Origin: Moraxella oculi
Lineage (GTDB): Bacteria > Pseudomonadota > Gammaproteobacteria > Pseudomonadales > Moraxellaceae
Assembly: GCF_023336735.1 (NCBI RefSeq)
Contig: NZ_JAMBAQ010000008.1
Location: 26,510-90,509 of the forward strand
DNA length: 64,000 nucleotides
Direction: 5' to 3'
Shown here: positions 45,375 to 54,452 of the stretch, one piece after another
Position numbering within the stretch: the first letter of the stretch is position 1
Layout of the letters: each line of letters starts with the position of its first letter
Translations under genes and position numbers: made by a program
Notes under the pieces: generated by a model
Seen by the model: the letters and a program-made list of their open reading frames with translations, nothing else
The model's database searches: none
Told to the model about the DNA's origin: nothing

Positions 45375-45380
45375 GTGATG

Positions 45381-45410
45381 AAGAATGGTGTAAAAACCAT
45401 TCTTTTTTAT
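45381..45410 (+). terminator. terminator after the terminase gene
   Basis: The stem AAGAATGGT / ACCATTCTT with a 6-base loop is followed by TTTT, 6 bp past the terL stop. It ends the element's structural operon. Confidence 0.85.
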
Positions 45411-45475
45411 CTATTTGGAATGACAAAAAAGGCGGATTGTGCTTGATTTTCTAATGGTAAAAATATGGGTTACTT

Positions 45476-45504
45476 TGAATTTTGTTGGTATTATTGTTGG
45501 TATT
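45476..45504 (+). repeat. right integrase-arm-type repeat
   Basis: Exact 29-bp copy of 36756-36784 holding two TTGTTGGTATT boxes (45482 and 45494). Same orientation as the left copy, 73 bp before the tRNA-end remnant. Confidence 0.6.
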
Positions 45505-45555
45505 GAAAATTTTATTTAAAAATAAATATAATAAAATCAATGATTTATCATACAT

Positions 45556-45652
45556 GTTCGTAGTTCGCCACTGACCATACAATAATCTAAGGTTGTCCAC
45601 AATCGTGCGACAACCCTTTATTTTTCTAGCTTGCTAGCCTTTTTGTTGTCCT
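45556..45652 (+). repeat. attR-side repeat: degraded tRNA-Pro end plus terminator
   Basis: Second copy of the tRNA 3' end (GTTCG...CGCCACT-GACCA, shortened and diverged) followed by CAATAATCTA, a hairpin at 45591-45626 and the CTAGC motifs. Similarity with the left copy fades after about 45700. The rest of 45411-45939 has no gene; the following 200 bp shows nothing recognisable. Confidence 0.75.
45591..45626 (+). terminator. second copy of the tRNA-Pro terminator
   Basis: The stem GGTTGTCCAC pairs with GTG-c-GACAACC around AATC, followed by CTTTATTTTTC. It differs from the left copy by one change turning a G-T pair into A-T and one lost closing pair, yet keeps the fold. Confidence 0.65.
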
Positions 45653-45939
45653 TGGTTGTCCGTCATAGTCTGTTGTAATCTATGTATTTTTGGGGCATGT
45701 GAGTCCAATTTTAAAATACACTCCCTTATGAGCCTGACGGATACACGGATTGAATAGCTTGCATAGATTGATGATAAAAAATGGCGAATGCGTTTGATTA
45801 ATAAATTTGACTAACAGATAAAAATCATCATGAATGCAAGGTGGTCATGATGAAATACACGGTGCTTGGTATGATGATTGATGGGTCATATGTGCAAAAA
45901 ATCCCGCCACAACATCATGTTTGGCGTGCTTTTTGGCAG

Positions 45940-48282
45940 TCATTTCTTTTCTATTGCCTTGTCATCATCTTGCCATGCCATCAAACGATTAACAATCTTG
46001 CCAAACAGTGTGTTTTTCTTATAGCTGCCTTTTTTGTTTTTGTCATGAATGGGCATGTCCATCAAGATGGACAGTGCGTCATAAATTGTCTCAACTGCAT
46101 AAATGTGAAATTGCCCATCTTTAACGCTTTGAACGATATGGTCGGGCAGCATGAGTTGGTCAATGTTGGTTTTTGGGATGATCACGCCTTGCGAACCTGT
46201 TAAGCCGTGTTCATGACACGCATCAAAAAACCCAATGATTTTTTCGTTCACGCCACCAATCGCTTGAGCATCACCCAGCTGATTCATAGAGCCTGTGATG
46301 GCAAGTGATTGGTTGATTGGCATGTTTGCCAAGGCAGATAGTACTACCGCACATTCAGCAAGGGTTGCAGAATCACCGTCAATGTGTGCATGGCTTTGCT
46401 CAAAGGCCAAGCTGGCTGAAAAGTTTAACTCGCTAAATTCACTAAACAAGGACCGTAAAAAGCTTGTCATGATAAGCATTCCCTTGGCATGCAGACTGCC
46501 GCCCAACTCCACATCTCGCTCTATGTCTAAGATTTCTCCTATACCAAATTTTGGGCTGATCAGAGCGGTCAGTCTGGCAGGTAAACCAAACTCACTATCA
46601 GCATAAGTAAGTACGGTCAGGGCGTTGATTTGCCCAATCGCAAAACCATCTGTTTTGATGAGTTGTCGTCCGTTTTTAATTTCTTGCCAATAAAGCTCTT
46701 TTAAATGGCCTTTTCGATCATTGATGTCATTGATTGCAAGCTTGACATGATGAGCATTGACGCACTTTGTATCGCCAGTAAGTATGAACTGATGCGTAGA
46801 CTCGGACAGTAATTGTAGCAGTCTGTCACTGTGCAAATCCAATTTATTCTTATCCTCAGCGTAGGCGGATAATTCATCTAAAATTGCTGCAAATGCCGTG
46901 TTGTCAAAACAAGCCAGCTGATGGGTGTGTATCATGTCGGTCATCTTATTGACCAAAAAACGCTCGCTTTTTGTATTTCTTGTCAGCACTTCTTGAAAAT
47001 CGGCACGAATTTTAAAGACACGATTAAATTCAGGCTCGAATTCAAGCAATTCGTAGTACAAGTCAGGTTCGCCAAGTAAAATCACTTTAACTGACAATTC
47101 AATACCGTCAGGTTCTAAAGAGACTGATCCTGTTAAAGTCAGCATTTGTTCTAGGCTGGATATGCAAAGCTGTTTTGATTGCAACGCACGCTTCAACCCT
47201 TGCCATGCGTAAGGGTGTTCTAATAGTGATGATGCTTCAAGTAATAAATAACCACCATTGGCTCGATGTAAAGCACCTGCTCGAATCATGCTGGCGTCGG
47301 TTAAGATGGTGCCAAGCTGTGTGGTGTATTCAATATGCCCTAATAAATTTGGGTGAGTGGGCAATTCCTCAAAGATGATGGGGGCGCCATCGTTTGGTGC
47401 ATGGCTGACCACGACATTGATGTAGTAACGATTGGGAATGTTGCCAACCGTCTTTATCAAAAAATCATCATCATGCTCGGTGATGAACAGGAGATTATTA
47501 ATGATGTCGTTTTCGTATGCGGTTAAAAATTGGGCGACCGCTTGATTGTTTTGAGCGTATTTTTTATGAATAGGGGTGAGAAGTGGCGTGGTGATTTTGG
47601 TGATGAGACCGTGATGCAACTCTTCAATTTTTTGATGAACTTCATTGTCCAAGTCATCAAGCTTGATGTTGATTTTGGTCAGCTGTTTTTGTAGTTTGTT
47701 TAAAGCGGTGTCGTCAATGGGTTGATTGCTGTCTATGGGTGTGAATACCGCCTTTTGTTCGGCTGATTGTAATAAGGTGAGGTTGTGCGATTTGGCAGCA
47801 GCATTCAGCTCGTCCATCAATGCCCGCTCTTGTTTTTGGGCGGATTGCTTGATGGCATTTAGGTTGTTTTGATGGCTGATGCTACCAAATTTACTTAGAA
47901 TCTTTTGGTAAAGATTTTGCCACAGTTTGTGCATGTCTTTGGCGAACGATTCGCCTTGTCCGCTAGGTAGGGTCAAGGCGATGGGTTTTCTTGGTTTGTC
48001 AAAGTCAGACACATACACCAAGTCAGGGGGTGTTGGCTCGCTTTTGGCACGCTCGTGTAAAAGGCGTGTGATGAGGGTGCGTTTACCCAGCCCATTCTCA
48101 CCCACAGCAAACACATGATAACCGCCAGTCTTAATGTCCAAAGCGGTGCGAATGGCACGCACTGCACGCTCTTGACCAAAGTCCATCTCAAAAGTTTGGT
48201 TGCCATCTGACAGTGTGGCGGGGTCGGTATGGCGTACTAAGTCGGTGTGTTTTAGGCGAAATTTGGTCAGTCGTTCAGTCAT
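45940..48282 (-). CDS. Lon-family ATP-dependent protease (LonH/YcbZ-like)
   Basis: 780-residue protein of the AAA_32/Lon_C group. Walker A lies in FAVGENGLGKRTLI near residue 60-70, a long helical insertion follows, and the C-terminal peptidase has the Ser-Lys pair in HIDGDSATLAECAVV and IGGVNEKIIGFFDAC. The N-terminal Lon substrate domain is absent, as in YcbZ. It probably degrades unknown cytoplasmic proteins. It is monocistronic and borders the element's right end; about 290 bp of non-coding DNA separates it from divergent rsmG. Confidence 0.88.
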   Translation of the reverse strand: MTERLTKFRLKHTDLVRHTDPATLSDGNQTFEMDFGQERAVRAIRTALDIKTGGYHVFAVGENGLGKRTLITRLLHERAKSEPTPPDLVYVSDFDKPRKPIALTLPSGQGESFAKDMHKLWQNLYQKILSKFGSISHQNNLNAIKQSAQKQERALMDELNAAAKSHNLTLLQSAEQKAVFTPIDSNQPIDDTALNKLQKQLTKINIKLDDLDNEVHQKIEELHHGLITKITTPLLTPIHKKYAQNNQAVAQFLTAYENDIINNLLFITEHDDDFLIKTVGNIPNRYYINVVVSHAPNDGAPIIFEELPTHPNLLGHIEYTTQLGTILTDASMIRAGALHRANGGYLLLEASSLLEHPYAWQGLKRALQSKQLCISSLEQMLTLTGSVSLEPDGIELSVKVILLGEPDLYYELLEFEPEFNRVFKIRADFQEVLTRNTKSERFLVNKMTDMIHTHQLACFDNTAFAAILDELSAYAEDKNKLDLHSDRLLQLLSESTHQFILTGDTKCVNAHHVKLAINDINDRKGHLKELYWQEIKNGRQLIKTDGFAIGQINALTVLTYADSEFGLPARLTALISPKFGIGEILDIERDVELGGSLHAKGMLIMTSFLRSLFSEFSELNFSASLAFEQSHAHIDGDSATLAECAVVLSALANMPINQSLAITGSMNQLGDAQAIGGVNEKIIGFFDACHEHGLTGSQGVIIPKTNIDQLMLPDHIVQSVKDGQFHIYAVETIYDALSILMDMPIHDKNKKGSYKKNTLFGKIVNRLMAWQDDDKAIEKK

Positions 48283-48576
48283 TGTGATGCGAAGTGGTGG
48301 GAAGTGGTAAAAGGGTGTATTTTAACAGATTAAAACATGATAAAATAGCTTATTTGATAAAAAGCTTGTCAGGGGTTTGTTGGCTTGTCTAAACTTTGCT
48401 TGTCTAAGCTTTGATGCGTATCACATCAAGGGTTCATCGTGAATGAATGCTAACAAAACGCCTTTTTCAATGTTTGGCAAGCGATGATGCCAAAGGGATT
48501 TTTTGAAAGATTTTTCAAAAAATACTTTATCATGTCATCTTGAAATACTTTACGAAAACTTTATTTTGCTACCACA

Positions 48577-49290
48577 ATGACTTACCATAAAATATCTGCT
48601 CACGCAGACGAATTCATCAATGAATTATCTCAGGCTCAAAATGAGCTAAATTTGACTTTTAGCAAGACACAGCTTAGTCAGCTCTTGCGGTATTTGGATA
48701 ACTTGCTTTTATGGACAAAAGCGTACAATCTTACCGCCATCACAGAACCAAGACAGGCATTCATCAAGCATTTGCTAGACTGTCTTGCCATCATCTCAGA
48801 GTTGCCATTTGGAAGTCAGGACAAAATGCGTGTGCTGGACATTGGTACGGGGGCGGGCTTACCATCATTCATCATTGCCATCATGCGACCTGATTGGCAC
48901 ATCACCGCCCTTGATAGCAATGCCAAAAAAATACGCTTTATTCGTCAGATGGCAAGTGAACTTAAAGTGGGTAACATCATCCCTGTGGCAAGCCGCATTG
49001 AGGAGTTTGAAGGTGAGTTTGACATCATCACTTCTCGTGCCTTTGCCAGTTTGGATGATTTTGTGATGCTTGCTAAGCCTTATTTGAAAGCAGACGGCAT
49101 GCTCTATGCGATGAAAGGCAAGCACCCAACGGCTGATGATTTGGTGAATTTGACACAATGGCAAACTCGGATTAAGAGTATTGAGGTGCCACAGCTGAAT
49201 GATGAACGCTGTGTGGTTTATTTACAACGATTAAAAATGCCTGATGACAACGCCATAAATCAACAGTGTGTGATGGTCAAAAAAGATTAA
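48577..49290 (+). CDS. rsmG: 16S rRNA (guanine-N7) methyltransferase RsmG
   Basis: SAM-dependent enzyme of 237 residues that methylates G527 of 16S rRNA. The family motifs LLLWTKAYNLTAIT, HLLDCLAI, VLDIGTGAGLPSFIIAIMRP (SAM-binding loop), LDSNAKKIRF and ITSRAFASL are clear. It heads rsmG-parA-parB, a conserved arrangement normally close to the chromosome origin; the usual mnmG neighbour is missing and a Lon-like gene is upstream instead. Confidence 0.95.
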   Translation: MTYHKISAHADEFINELSQAQNELNLTFSKTQLSQLLRYLDNLLLWTKAYNLTAITEPRQAFIKHLLDCLAIISELPFGSQDKMRVLDIGTGAGLPSFIIAIMRPDWHITALDSNAKKIRFIRQMASELKVGNIIPVASRIEEFEGEFDIITSRAFASLDDFVMLAKPYLKADGMLYAMKGKHPTADDLVNLTQWQTRIKSIEVPQLNDERCVVYLQRLKMPDDNAINQQCVMVKKD

Positions 49291-49311
49291 GATTAAGAAA
49301 ATAGGTGGTGT

Positions 49312-50130
49312 ATGGAAATTATTGCAATCGCCAACCAAAAGGGCGGTGTGGGCAAAACGACGACAGCAGTCAACTTGGCGGCGGCACTTTCTTTGATTGG
49401 TAAAAAAAGGGTGTTGCTCATTGATTTGGACCCACAGGGCAATGCCACGACAGGTGCAGGGCTTGATAAGAATGAGCTTGAAAGTAGTATTGTGGATGTA
49501 CTGCTTGATGATGTCAAGATTCACAAAGTCATTCAAAAAAACACGCAAGCAGGCTTTGACATGGTCGGTGCAAACCGTGATTTGGCAGGCATTGACATGT
49601 CGTTGGCGAGTGTGGAAGATGCACCATTTTTATTAAAAAAAGCCATCAAGTCCAGCAAAAAAAGTGGTAAATTTGGCTACGACTATGTTTTGATGGACTG
49701 TGCTCCAAGTCTAAGCATCTTAACCGTCAATGCCTTTGCTGTGGCAAAAAATGTCATCATTCCCATGCAGTGCGAATATTATGCTCTAGAGGGTGTGGTG
49801 GATTTGATTGACACCATCAAACGACTAAAAACCATCAATGGGGAGCTTCATGTGCGTGGCGTGGTGCGTACGATGTTTGATGGCAGAAATACGCTTGCTC
49901 AAGATGTTTCATCTGAGCTGGAAGCTTATTTTGGTCAACTGCTCTACAAGACTGCCATTCCAAGGAGCGTGCGTTTGGCAGAGGCACCAAGCTTTGGTCA
50001 GTCAATCTTTGGCTATGAAAAATCGTCTAAGGGGGCGATTGCCTATCATGCTTTGATGAATGAAGTCATTGAGCAATCCGACAGACCTGAACTGTTTAAG
50101 GCAAAGGTGCGTGCACAGTTTGACTGGTGA
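49312..50130 (+). CDS. parA: chromosome partitioning ATPase ParA
   Basis: 272-residue deviant-Walker ATPase that positions ParB-parS complexes. The motif IANQKGGVGKTTTAVNLAAAL (residues about 6-26), the LLIDLDPQGNAT switch and VLMDCAPSLSILTVNA are all present. It lies 21 bp after rsmG and 116 bp before parB. It belongs to the chromosomal Soj type (no N-terminal HTH). Confidence 0.95.
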   Translation: MEIIAIANQKGGVGKTTTAVNLAAALSLIGKKRVLLIDLDPQGNATTGAGLDKNELESSIVDVLLDDVKIHKVIQKNTQAGFDMVGANRDLAGIDMSLASVEDAPFLLKKAIKSSKKSGKFGYDYVLMDCAPSLSILTVNAFAVAKNVIIPMQCEYYALEGVVDLIDTIKRLKTINGELHVRGVVRTMFDGRNTLAQDVSSELEAYFGQLLYKTAIPRSVRLAEAPSFGQSIFGYEKSSKGAIAYHALMNEVIEQSDRPELFKAKVRAQFDW

Positions 50131-50246
50131 TGAAAAAATCAGCAAAATCATAAAATAATGCCAAAAATTATGCTAAAATGTTGGTTTTATTCAAGTAAAT
50201 TTTGGCTTTATATGGGCCGTGGCTGAGTAACAACTGGAAAATTGAC

Positions 50247-51305
50247 ATGAAAAAGCGTGGACTTGGGGCAAGGCGTGGCTTAGATGCACTGATGGGCAAT
50301 CTCAAAAAAGAGCGACAAATCGTCAGTGGAGAGATTTTGCCTACAACCCTTGACACGGCAGGTATTCAGCAGGTGAGTTTTGATTTGCTTGATGACGAGG
50401 GAGATGTCCCATCTGCCGATACTTGCAAGGTCAAAAAACCTAAGAAAAAATCAAAGAATAAACAAAATGATGCCAAAGATGATGCTCGTGATGCAGAGCG
50501 GGTGGCGCTCATGCAGATTGGTACAGAGCGGCTACAATCTGGTAAATATCAGCCACGCCGAGACATGAATGAAGAGGCGTTGAGTGAGCTTGCCAATTCT
50601 ATTCGTCAGCATGGCATCATGCAACCGATCGTCATTCGTCCGTTATTGACAGATGAACGAAAAGCTGATGGGGTGATTACGCACGAAATCATTGCTGGCG
50701 AGCGTCGCTGGCGTGCGGCCCAAATGGCAGGATTGACCAGCGTTCCTGCCATTGAACGCGTGCTGTCTGATGAAATTGCCATTGCACTTGCCTTGATTGA
50801 AAACATTCAGCGTGAAGATTTGAATGTGCTAGAGCAGGCGGTGGCATTACAAAGATTTCATACTGAATTTGGCATGAGTCATGCAATGATTGCTGATGTG
50901 GTGGGCAAGGCCAGAGCGACCGTATCTAATTTATTACGCCTAAATAACTTGCATGACACCGTGAAAGGCTATATGCAAGAAGGGTTGCTTGACATGGGGC
51001 ATGCGCGCACTTTGCTTGCTCTATCTACCAAACAACAGCCCATCATTGCCAAAAAAATCATTGATGCTAAGATGACCGTCCGTGATGCTGAAAAGTTGGT
51101 CAAATCCATCTTAAATCCTGAGTCCGCCAAAGCAAAAAATACCGATGCTCATGAGATTAGGGCATTAAACCAAAAAATTTCTGATGCTTTGGGTGCTTCT
51201 GTCAAAATTAAACAGCACAAAGATGGTCAAGGAAGCATTGAGATATTTTTTCATGGTGATGATGAATTACAAAGCTTATTATCACAGTTTGGCGTCAGTT
51301 GCTAA
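50247..51305 (+). CDS. parB: chromosome partitioning protein ParB
   Basis: 352-residue CTP-dependent centromere-binding clamp. The start MKKRGLGARRGLDALMGN is typical. The N-terminal domain has QPRRDMNEEALSELANSI and box II GERRWRAAQMAG, followed by the HTH region MIADVVGKARATVSNLLRLN and a dimer domain. An unusual Lys/Asp-rich linker (about 62-85, KKPKKKSKNKQNDAKDD region) precedes the CTPase domain. The frame is open from 50202, but 50247 gives the family N-terminus. No parS site was recognised by eye. Confidence 0.94.
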   Translation: MKKRGLGARRGLDALMGNLKKERQIVSGEILPTTLDTAGIQQVSFDLLDDEGDVPSADTCKVKKPKKKSKNKQNDAKDDARDAERVALMQIGTERLQSGKYQPRRDMNEEALSELANSIRQHGIMQPIVIRPLLTDERKADGVITHEIIAGERRWRAAQMAGLTSVPAIERVLSDEIAIALALIENIQREDLNVLEQAVALQRFHTEFGMSHAMIADVVGKARATVSNLLRLNNLHDTVKGYMQEGLLDMGHARTLLALSTKQQPIIAKKIIDAKMTVRDAEKLVKSILNPESAKAKNTDAHEIRALNQKISDALGASVKIKQHKDGQGSIEIFFHGDDELQSLLSQFGVSC

Positions 51306-51385
51306 GTCATGTGCATTCATGATGCTTATTTCATTCATTAATGAAGACGCCATCAACCCAACCATCAGCCATCAAAAGAGCAGTC

Positions 51386-53185
51386 ATGCGTACCTTTGAA
51401 CACCAATCCAAACGCCAACAAGATTTTAATAAAGCCAATAAAATCACTGTGTTTTTGCGTTTGATGTCATATCTAAAATCATACTGGTGGGCATTCATCA
51501 TTGCACTGATTGGTTTTGTCATCAGTGCAGGTGGTGAGGTGGCAAGTGCCAAGTTGTTTGAGTACATCATTGAAGCCATCAACCAGCATGATGATGTGCG
51601 TAAATTTTGGTTTCCGTTTTTGGTCATCTTGCTGTTTATTTTTCGTGGTGTTGGGGTGTTTTTGGGCGGTTATTATGTGGCATTGATGGCACGCAGCTTG
51701 GTTTATTATTTGCGTGTTGAGGTGTTTGATAAATTGCTTCGCTTGCCATCTAAGTTTTATTTGAATAATCCTTCTGGTGCGATTTCATCAAAACTGATTT
51801 TTGATGTTGAGCAAGTAACCGCTGCCACGACCGAATCCATGACAACCATATTAAAGGATGGTCTAAAAGTCATCGCACTGTTTGGTTTTTTATTTTATAC
51901 CAACTGGCGATTGACTTTGGTGCTGATGATCATCGTCCCACCAATTTTTTGGATCATCAAGCGTGTGTCCAAAAGATTTGCTACTTTATCGATGGATGTA
52001 CAAGATTCCATGGGTGCGGTCAGCCACATCACGAATGAAGCAATCACAGGCTATCAAGTGGTGAAAAACTATGGTGGTCAAGCTTATGAATTACAAAGAT
52101 TTCGCCAAGCATCTTTAGAAAATCTCAATAAAGGACTAAAAATTACCATTCTTGCCACCATTAACTCGCCTTTGGTTCAGTTGCTCATGGCGACAGGCAT
52201 GTGTTTTGTGATTTGGTTATCACTTCGTCCTGAAGTGCTGGGCAACACCAGTGCAGGGGAGTTTGCGTCTTACTTGGTGGCGGCGGGGCTGCTTGCTCGT
52301 CCAGTTCAAGCGTTGACGGATGTCAATCAAAAGTTACAACGAGGCATTGTGGCAGGCGTGTCGATTTTTTCTTTGATTGATGAGGTGGAGGAGCAAGATT
52401 CAGGAGTGTTGACTCCAGTCATCAAAGGCGAGATCAGTTTTAAAGATGTCAGCTTGACTTATGAGAGTGGTACTCAAGCCATCAAGGATTTTAATCTTGA
52501 CATCAAAGCGGGTGAGAAGATAGCGGTTGTTGGGCGTTCTGGCTCTGGAAAAACGACATTGGTCAATCTTTTAACTCGTTCTCTTAGCCCTACCAAAGGT
52601 CAAATTTATATTGATGGCATGCCGATTGATGAAATCAAGCTGTCTGCATTGCGTGAGCAGATTGCGATGGTCAATCAACAGGTAACGCTATTTTTGGATA
52701 CGATTGCTCGTAACATTGCCTATGGTGCCTTGTCTGTCAAATCTCGTGATGACATCATCAAAGCAAGTAAATCTGCCCATGCTCACGATTTCATCATGAA
52801 TTTGCCAGATGGCTATGATGGCTTTATTGGTTCAGAGGGTCTACAATTATCTGGTGGTCAACGCCAGCGACTGTCCATTGCCAGGGCATTATTAAAAGAC
52901 GCTCCGATTTTAATATTAGATGAAGCGACCTCTGCCCTGGATAATGAATCAGAATATCACATCCAAAAAGCATTGGAAACCGTCATGCAGGGTCGTACCA
53001 CACTCATGATTGCACATCGTTTATCCACCATTGAGAATGCTGATCGCATCATTGTCATGGATCGTGGGCGTGTCGTACAGATGGGTACTCATGATGAATT
53101 GCTTGCTCAATCAGGCATGTACCGTACCATGTATGAGCGTACTTTTGATGAGCAACATGAATCAGCCCTCATCGACCCCACATGA
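51386..53185 (+). CDS. msbA: lipid A export ABC transporter MsbA
   Basis: Homodimeric flippase, about 599 residues, moving core-lipid A across the inner membrane. Six membrane helices precede an ATPase with Walker A GRSGSGKTT, signature LSGGQRQRLSIARA, Walker B ILILDEATSALD and the H-loop IAHRLST. Its frame stays open to 51341, but the ATG at 51386 follows a GAG-rich site and suits the family. It overlaps lpxK by 4 bp, a standard pairing. Confidence 0.94.
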   Translation: MRTFEHQSKRQQDFNKANKITVFLRLMSYLKSYWWAFIIALIGFVISAGGEVASAKLFEYIIEAINQHDDVRKFWFPFLVILLFIFRGVGVFLGGYYVALMARSLVYYLRVEVFDKLLRLPSKFYLNNPSGAISSKLIFDVEQVTAATTESMTTILKDGLKVIALFGFLFYTNWRLTLVLMIIVPPIFWIIKRVSKRFATLSMDVQDSMGAVSHITNEAITGYQVVKNYGGQAYELQRFRQASLENLNKGLKITILATINSPLVQLLMATGMCFVIWLSLRPEVLGNTSAGEFASYLVAAGLLARPVQALTDVNQKLQRGIVAGVSIFSLIDEVEEQDSGVLTPVIKGEISFKDVSLTYESGTQAIKDFNLDIKAGEKIAVVGRSGSGKTTLVNLLTRSLSPTKGQIYIDGMPIDEIKLSALREQIAMVNQQVTLFLDTIARNIAYGALSVKSRDDIIKASKSAHAHDFIMNLPDGYDGFIGSEGLQLSGGQRQRLSIARALLKDAPILILDEATSALDNESEYHIQKALETVMQGRTTLMIAHRLSTIENADRIIVMDRGRVVQMGTHDELLAQSGMYRTMYERTFDEQHESALIDPT

Positions 53186-54216
53186 AAAATCTAGAACTTT
53201 TCATCACGAAAGCTTGGCAAAAAAACTCACCTTTGTTGACTTTGCTTAAGCCCCTGGCTGTCTTTTATGGCATGCTGGGGAGTGTGCATCAATGTTTATA
53301 TGACGCCAGCATATTGACCAAATATCACGCCCCCATTCCTGTGATGATTATTGGTAATATTACCGTAGGTGGCAGTGGTAAAACGCCACTCATCATCACT
53401 CTTGTTCAATATTTACAAGGCAAAGGTATAGAAGTTGGGGTCATCAGCCGTGGTTATGGAAGAAAGGACAACACCCCCATGCTGGTCGGCCCTGACGACT
53501 TGCCTAACATGGTGGGTGATGAGCCTTGTCTGATTACTCAAAGTACCCGTGTACCCATGGCGGTGGGGGCGAATCGTGGTCAAGTCATTGATTTACTTAT
53601 CAAAAATAACCCAAAATTACAACTCATCATCAGTGATGATGGACTACAACACCACGCTTTACATCGAGATGTGGAGTGGATTGTTGTTGATGGCGTGCGT
53701 GGTTTTGGTAATAAGAAGCTTTTTCCACAAGGTTTTTTGCGTGAATCACTTGACCGCCTAGATGGTGCAACAGTGATTTATCATGACAGCCGAACGGAAT
53801 GTTACAATGATGATGCTCTGCTGATGCACCTAGTTCCAAACAAGCCTGTACCACTCTCAAGGGGAGATCAATTGGTGGGTGATAAAAATTTACCACCCCA
53901 AAAGGTCTATGCTGTCAGCGGTATTGGCTATCCTAGACGCTTTTTTACCACCCTTAGCGAGCTGGGCTTTGATGTGGTGGAGTGTCCTTTCGGCGACCAC
54001 CATGCTTTTGCAATCGACGACTTGGCAGGGTTGATGGATTTGCCAATCATTACCACCAGTAAAGATGCCGTCAAACTGCGTGAACTTGCCAGCATTCATC
54101 TCAACAGTACCATTTTCGCTAACATTTGGGTATTGCCTGTGCAAGCAGTATTATCAAACAGTGTTTATGAGGAAATGGATAGAGTGCTTGAGGTGTTGGG
54201 GCTGGATAATGACTGA
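53182..54216 (+). CDS. lpxK: tetraacyldisaccharide 4'-kinase
   Basis: Inner-membrane kinase of 344 residues that phosphorylates the lipid A precursor at the 4' position. An N-terminal membrane-associated helix is followed by the P-loop ITVGGSGKTPL, VISRGYGRK, VGDEPCLI and LIISDDGLQHHAL. Its start overlaps the msbA stop (ATGA). It works after LpxB and before KDO addition, which uses CMP-KDO made by KdsB downstream. Confidence 0.95.
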   Translation: MKNLELFITKAWQKNSPLLTLLKPLAVFYGMLGSVHQCLYDASILTKYHAPIPVMIIGNITVGGSGKTPLIITLVQYLQGKGIEVGVISRGYGRKDNTPMLVGPDDLPNMVGDEPCLITQSTRVPMAVGANRGQVIDLLIKNNPKLQLIISDDGLQHHALHRDVEWIVVDGVRGFGNKKLFPQGFLRESLDRLDGATVIYHDSRTECYNDDALLMHLVPNKPVPLSRGDQLVGDKNLPPQKVYAVSGIGYPRRFFTTLSELGFDVVECPFGDHHAFAIDDLAGLMDLPIITTSKDAVKLRELASIHLNSTIFANIWVLPVQAVLSNSVYEEMDRVLEVLGLDND

Positions 54217-54275
54217 ATGGTTAACATGTTAAAACAGATGATGATAAACAACCATGATAAGAAAAGGTATGTGAT

Positions 54276-54452
54276 ATGCCAAGAATGACGGCCATCATCT
54301 TACTGCTCTTGGATTTCTTTCTGCTACTGACCGAAAAACACAGCAGAACTTTGTGCATCAACTGTCAGTGGATAGCTTGGCGTGAAGCACTATTGGTAAA
54401 ATTTCCAAAAAGACTAAAAATCATCAGCCTAAAACAATCATTCACTTCTTAA
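54276..54452 (+). CDS. possible small protein between lpxK and kdsB
   Basis: A 58-codon frame (MPRMTAIILLLLDFFLLLTEKH..., then LCINCQWIAWREALL and a basic end) ends 15 bp before kdsB. AAGG lies about 9 bases upstream. It has one hydrophobic N-terminal segment and one CxxC. In E. coli a Trm112-type gene (ycaR) occupies this spot, but its CPxC core is not seen here. It may be an unrelated peptide or chance. Confidence 0.35.
   Translation: MPRMTAIILLLLDFFLLLTEKHSRTLCINCQWIAWREALLVKFPKRLKIISLKQSFTS

Larger units (their letters stand above)
36651..45577. mobile_element. integrated phage-satellite-like element at tRNA-Pro
   Basis: An element of about 8.9 kb bounded by tRNA-Pro at 36650 and a degraded tRNA-end copy finishing at 45577. 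All genes read rightward: integrase, HTH/coiled-coil protein, AlpA, three small unknowns, RepA-like ATPase, repeat-rich candidate origin, scaffold-like protein, major capsid-like protein, terminase small and large subunits. No portal, maturation protease, connector, tail, lysis or CI repressor gene is seen. Gene content matches the idea of a capsid-forming phage-inducible island but is smaller than those described; a decayed prophage is the alternative. Every visible gene is intact, which favours a functional satellite. Confidence 0.75.

Noticed and set aside
36651..45577. Complete prophage or integrative plasmid
   Set aside because: Tail, portal, lysis and conjugation genes are all absent; the gene set fits a satellite better.
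45841..46203. 120-codon rightward frame at the element's right edge
   Set aside because: Most of it lies antisense to the end of the Lon-like protease, and the free part shows no family resemblance.
48283..51340. parS or DnaA boxes around parAB
   Set aside because: Looked for the GTTTCACGTGAAAC-type palindrome and clustered TTATCCACA; none recognised by eye.
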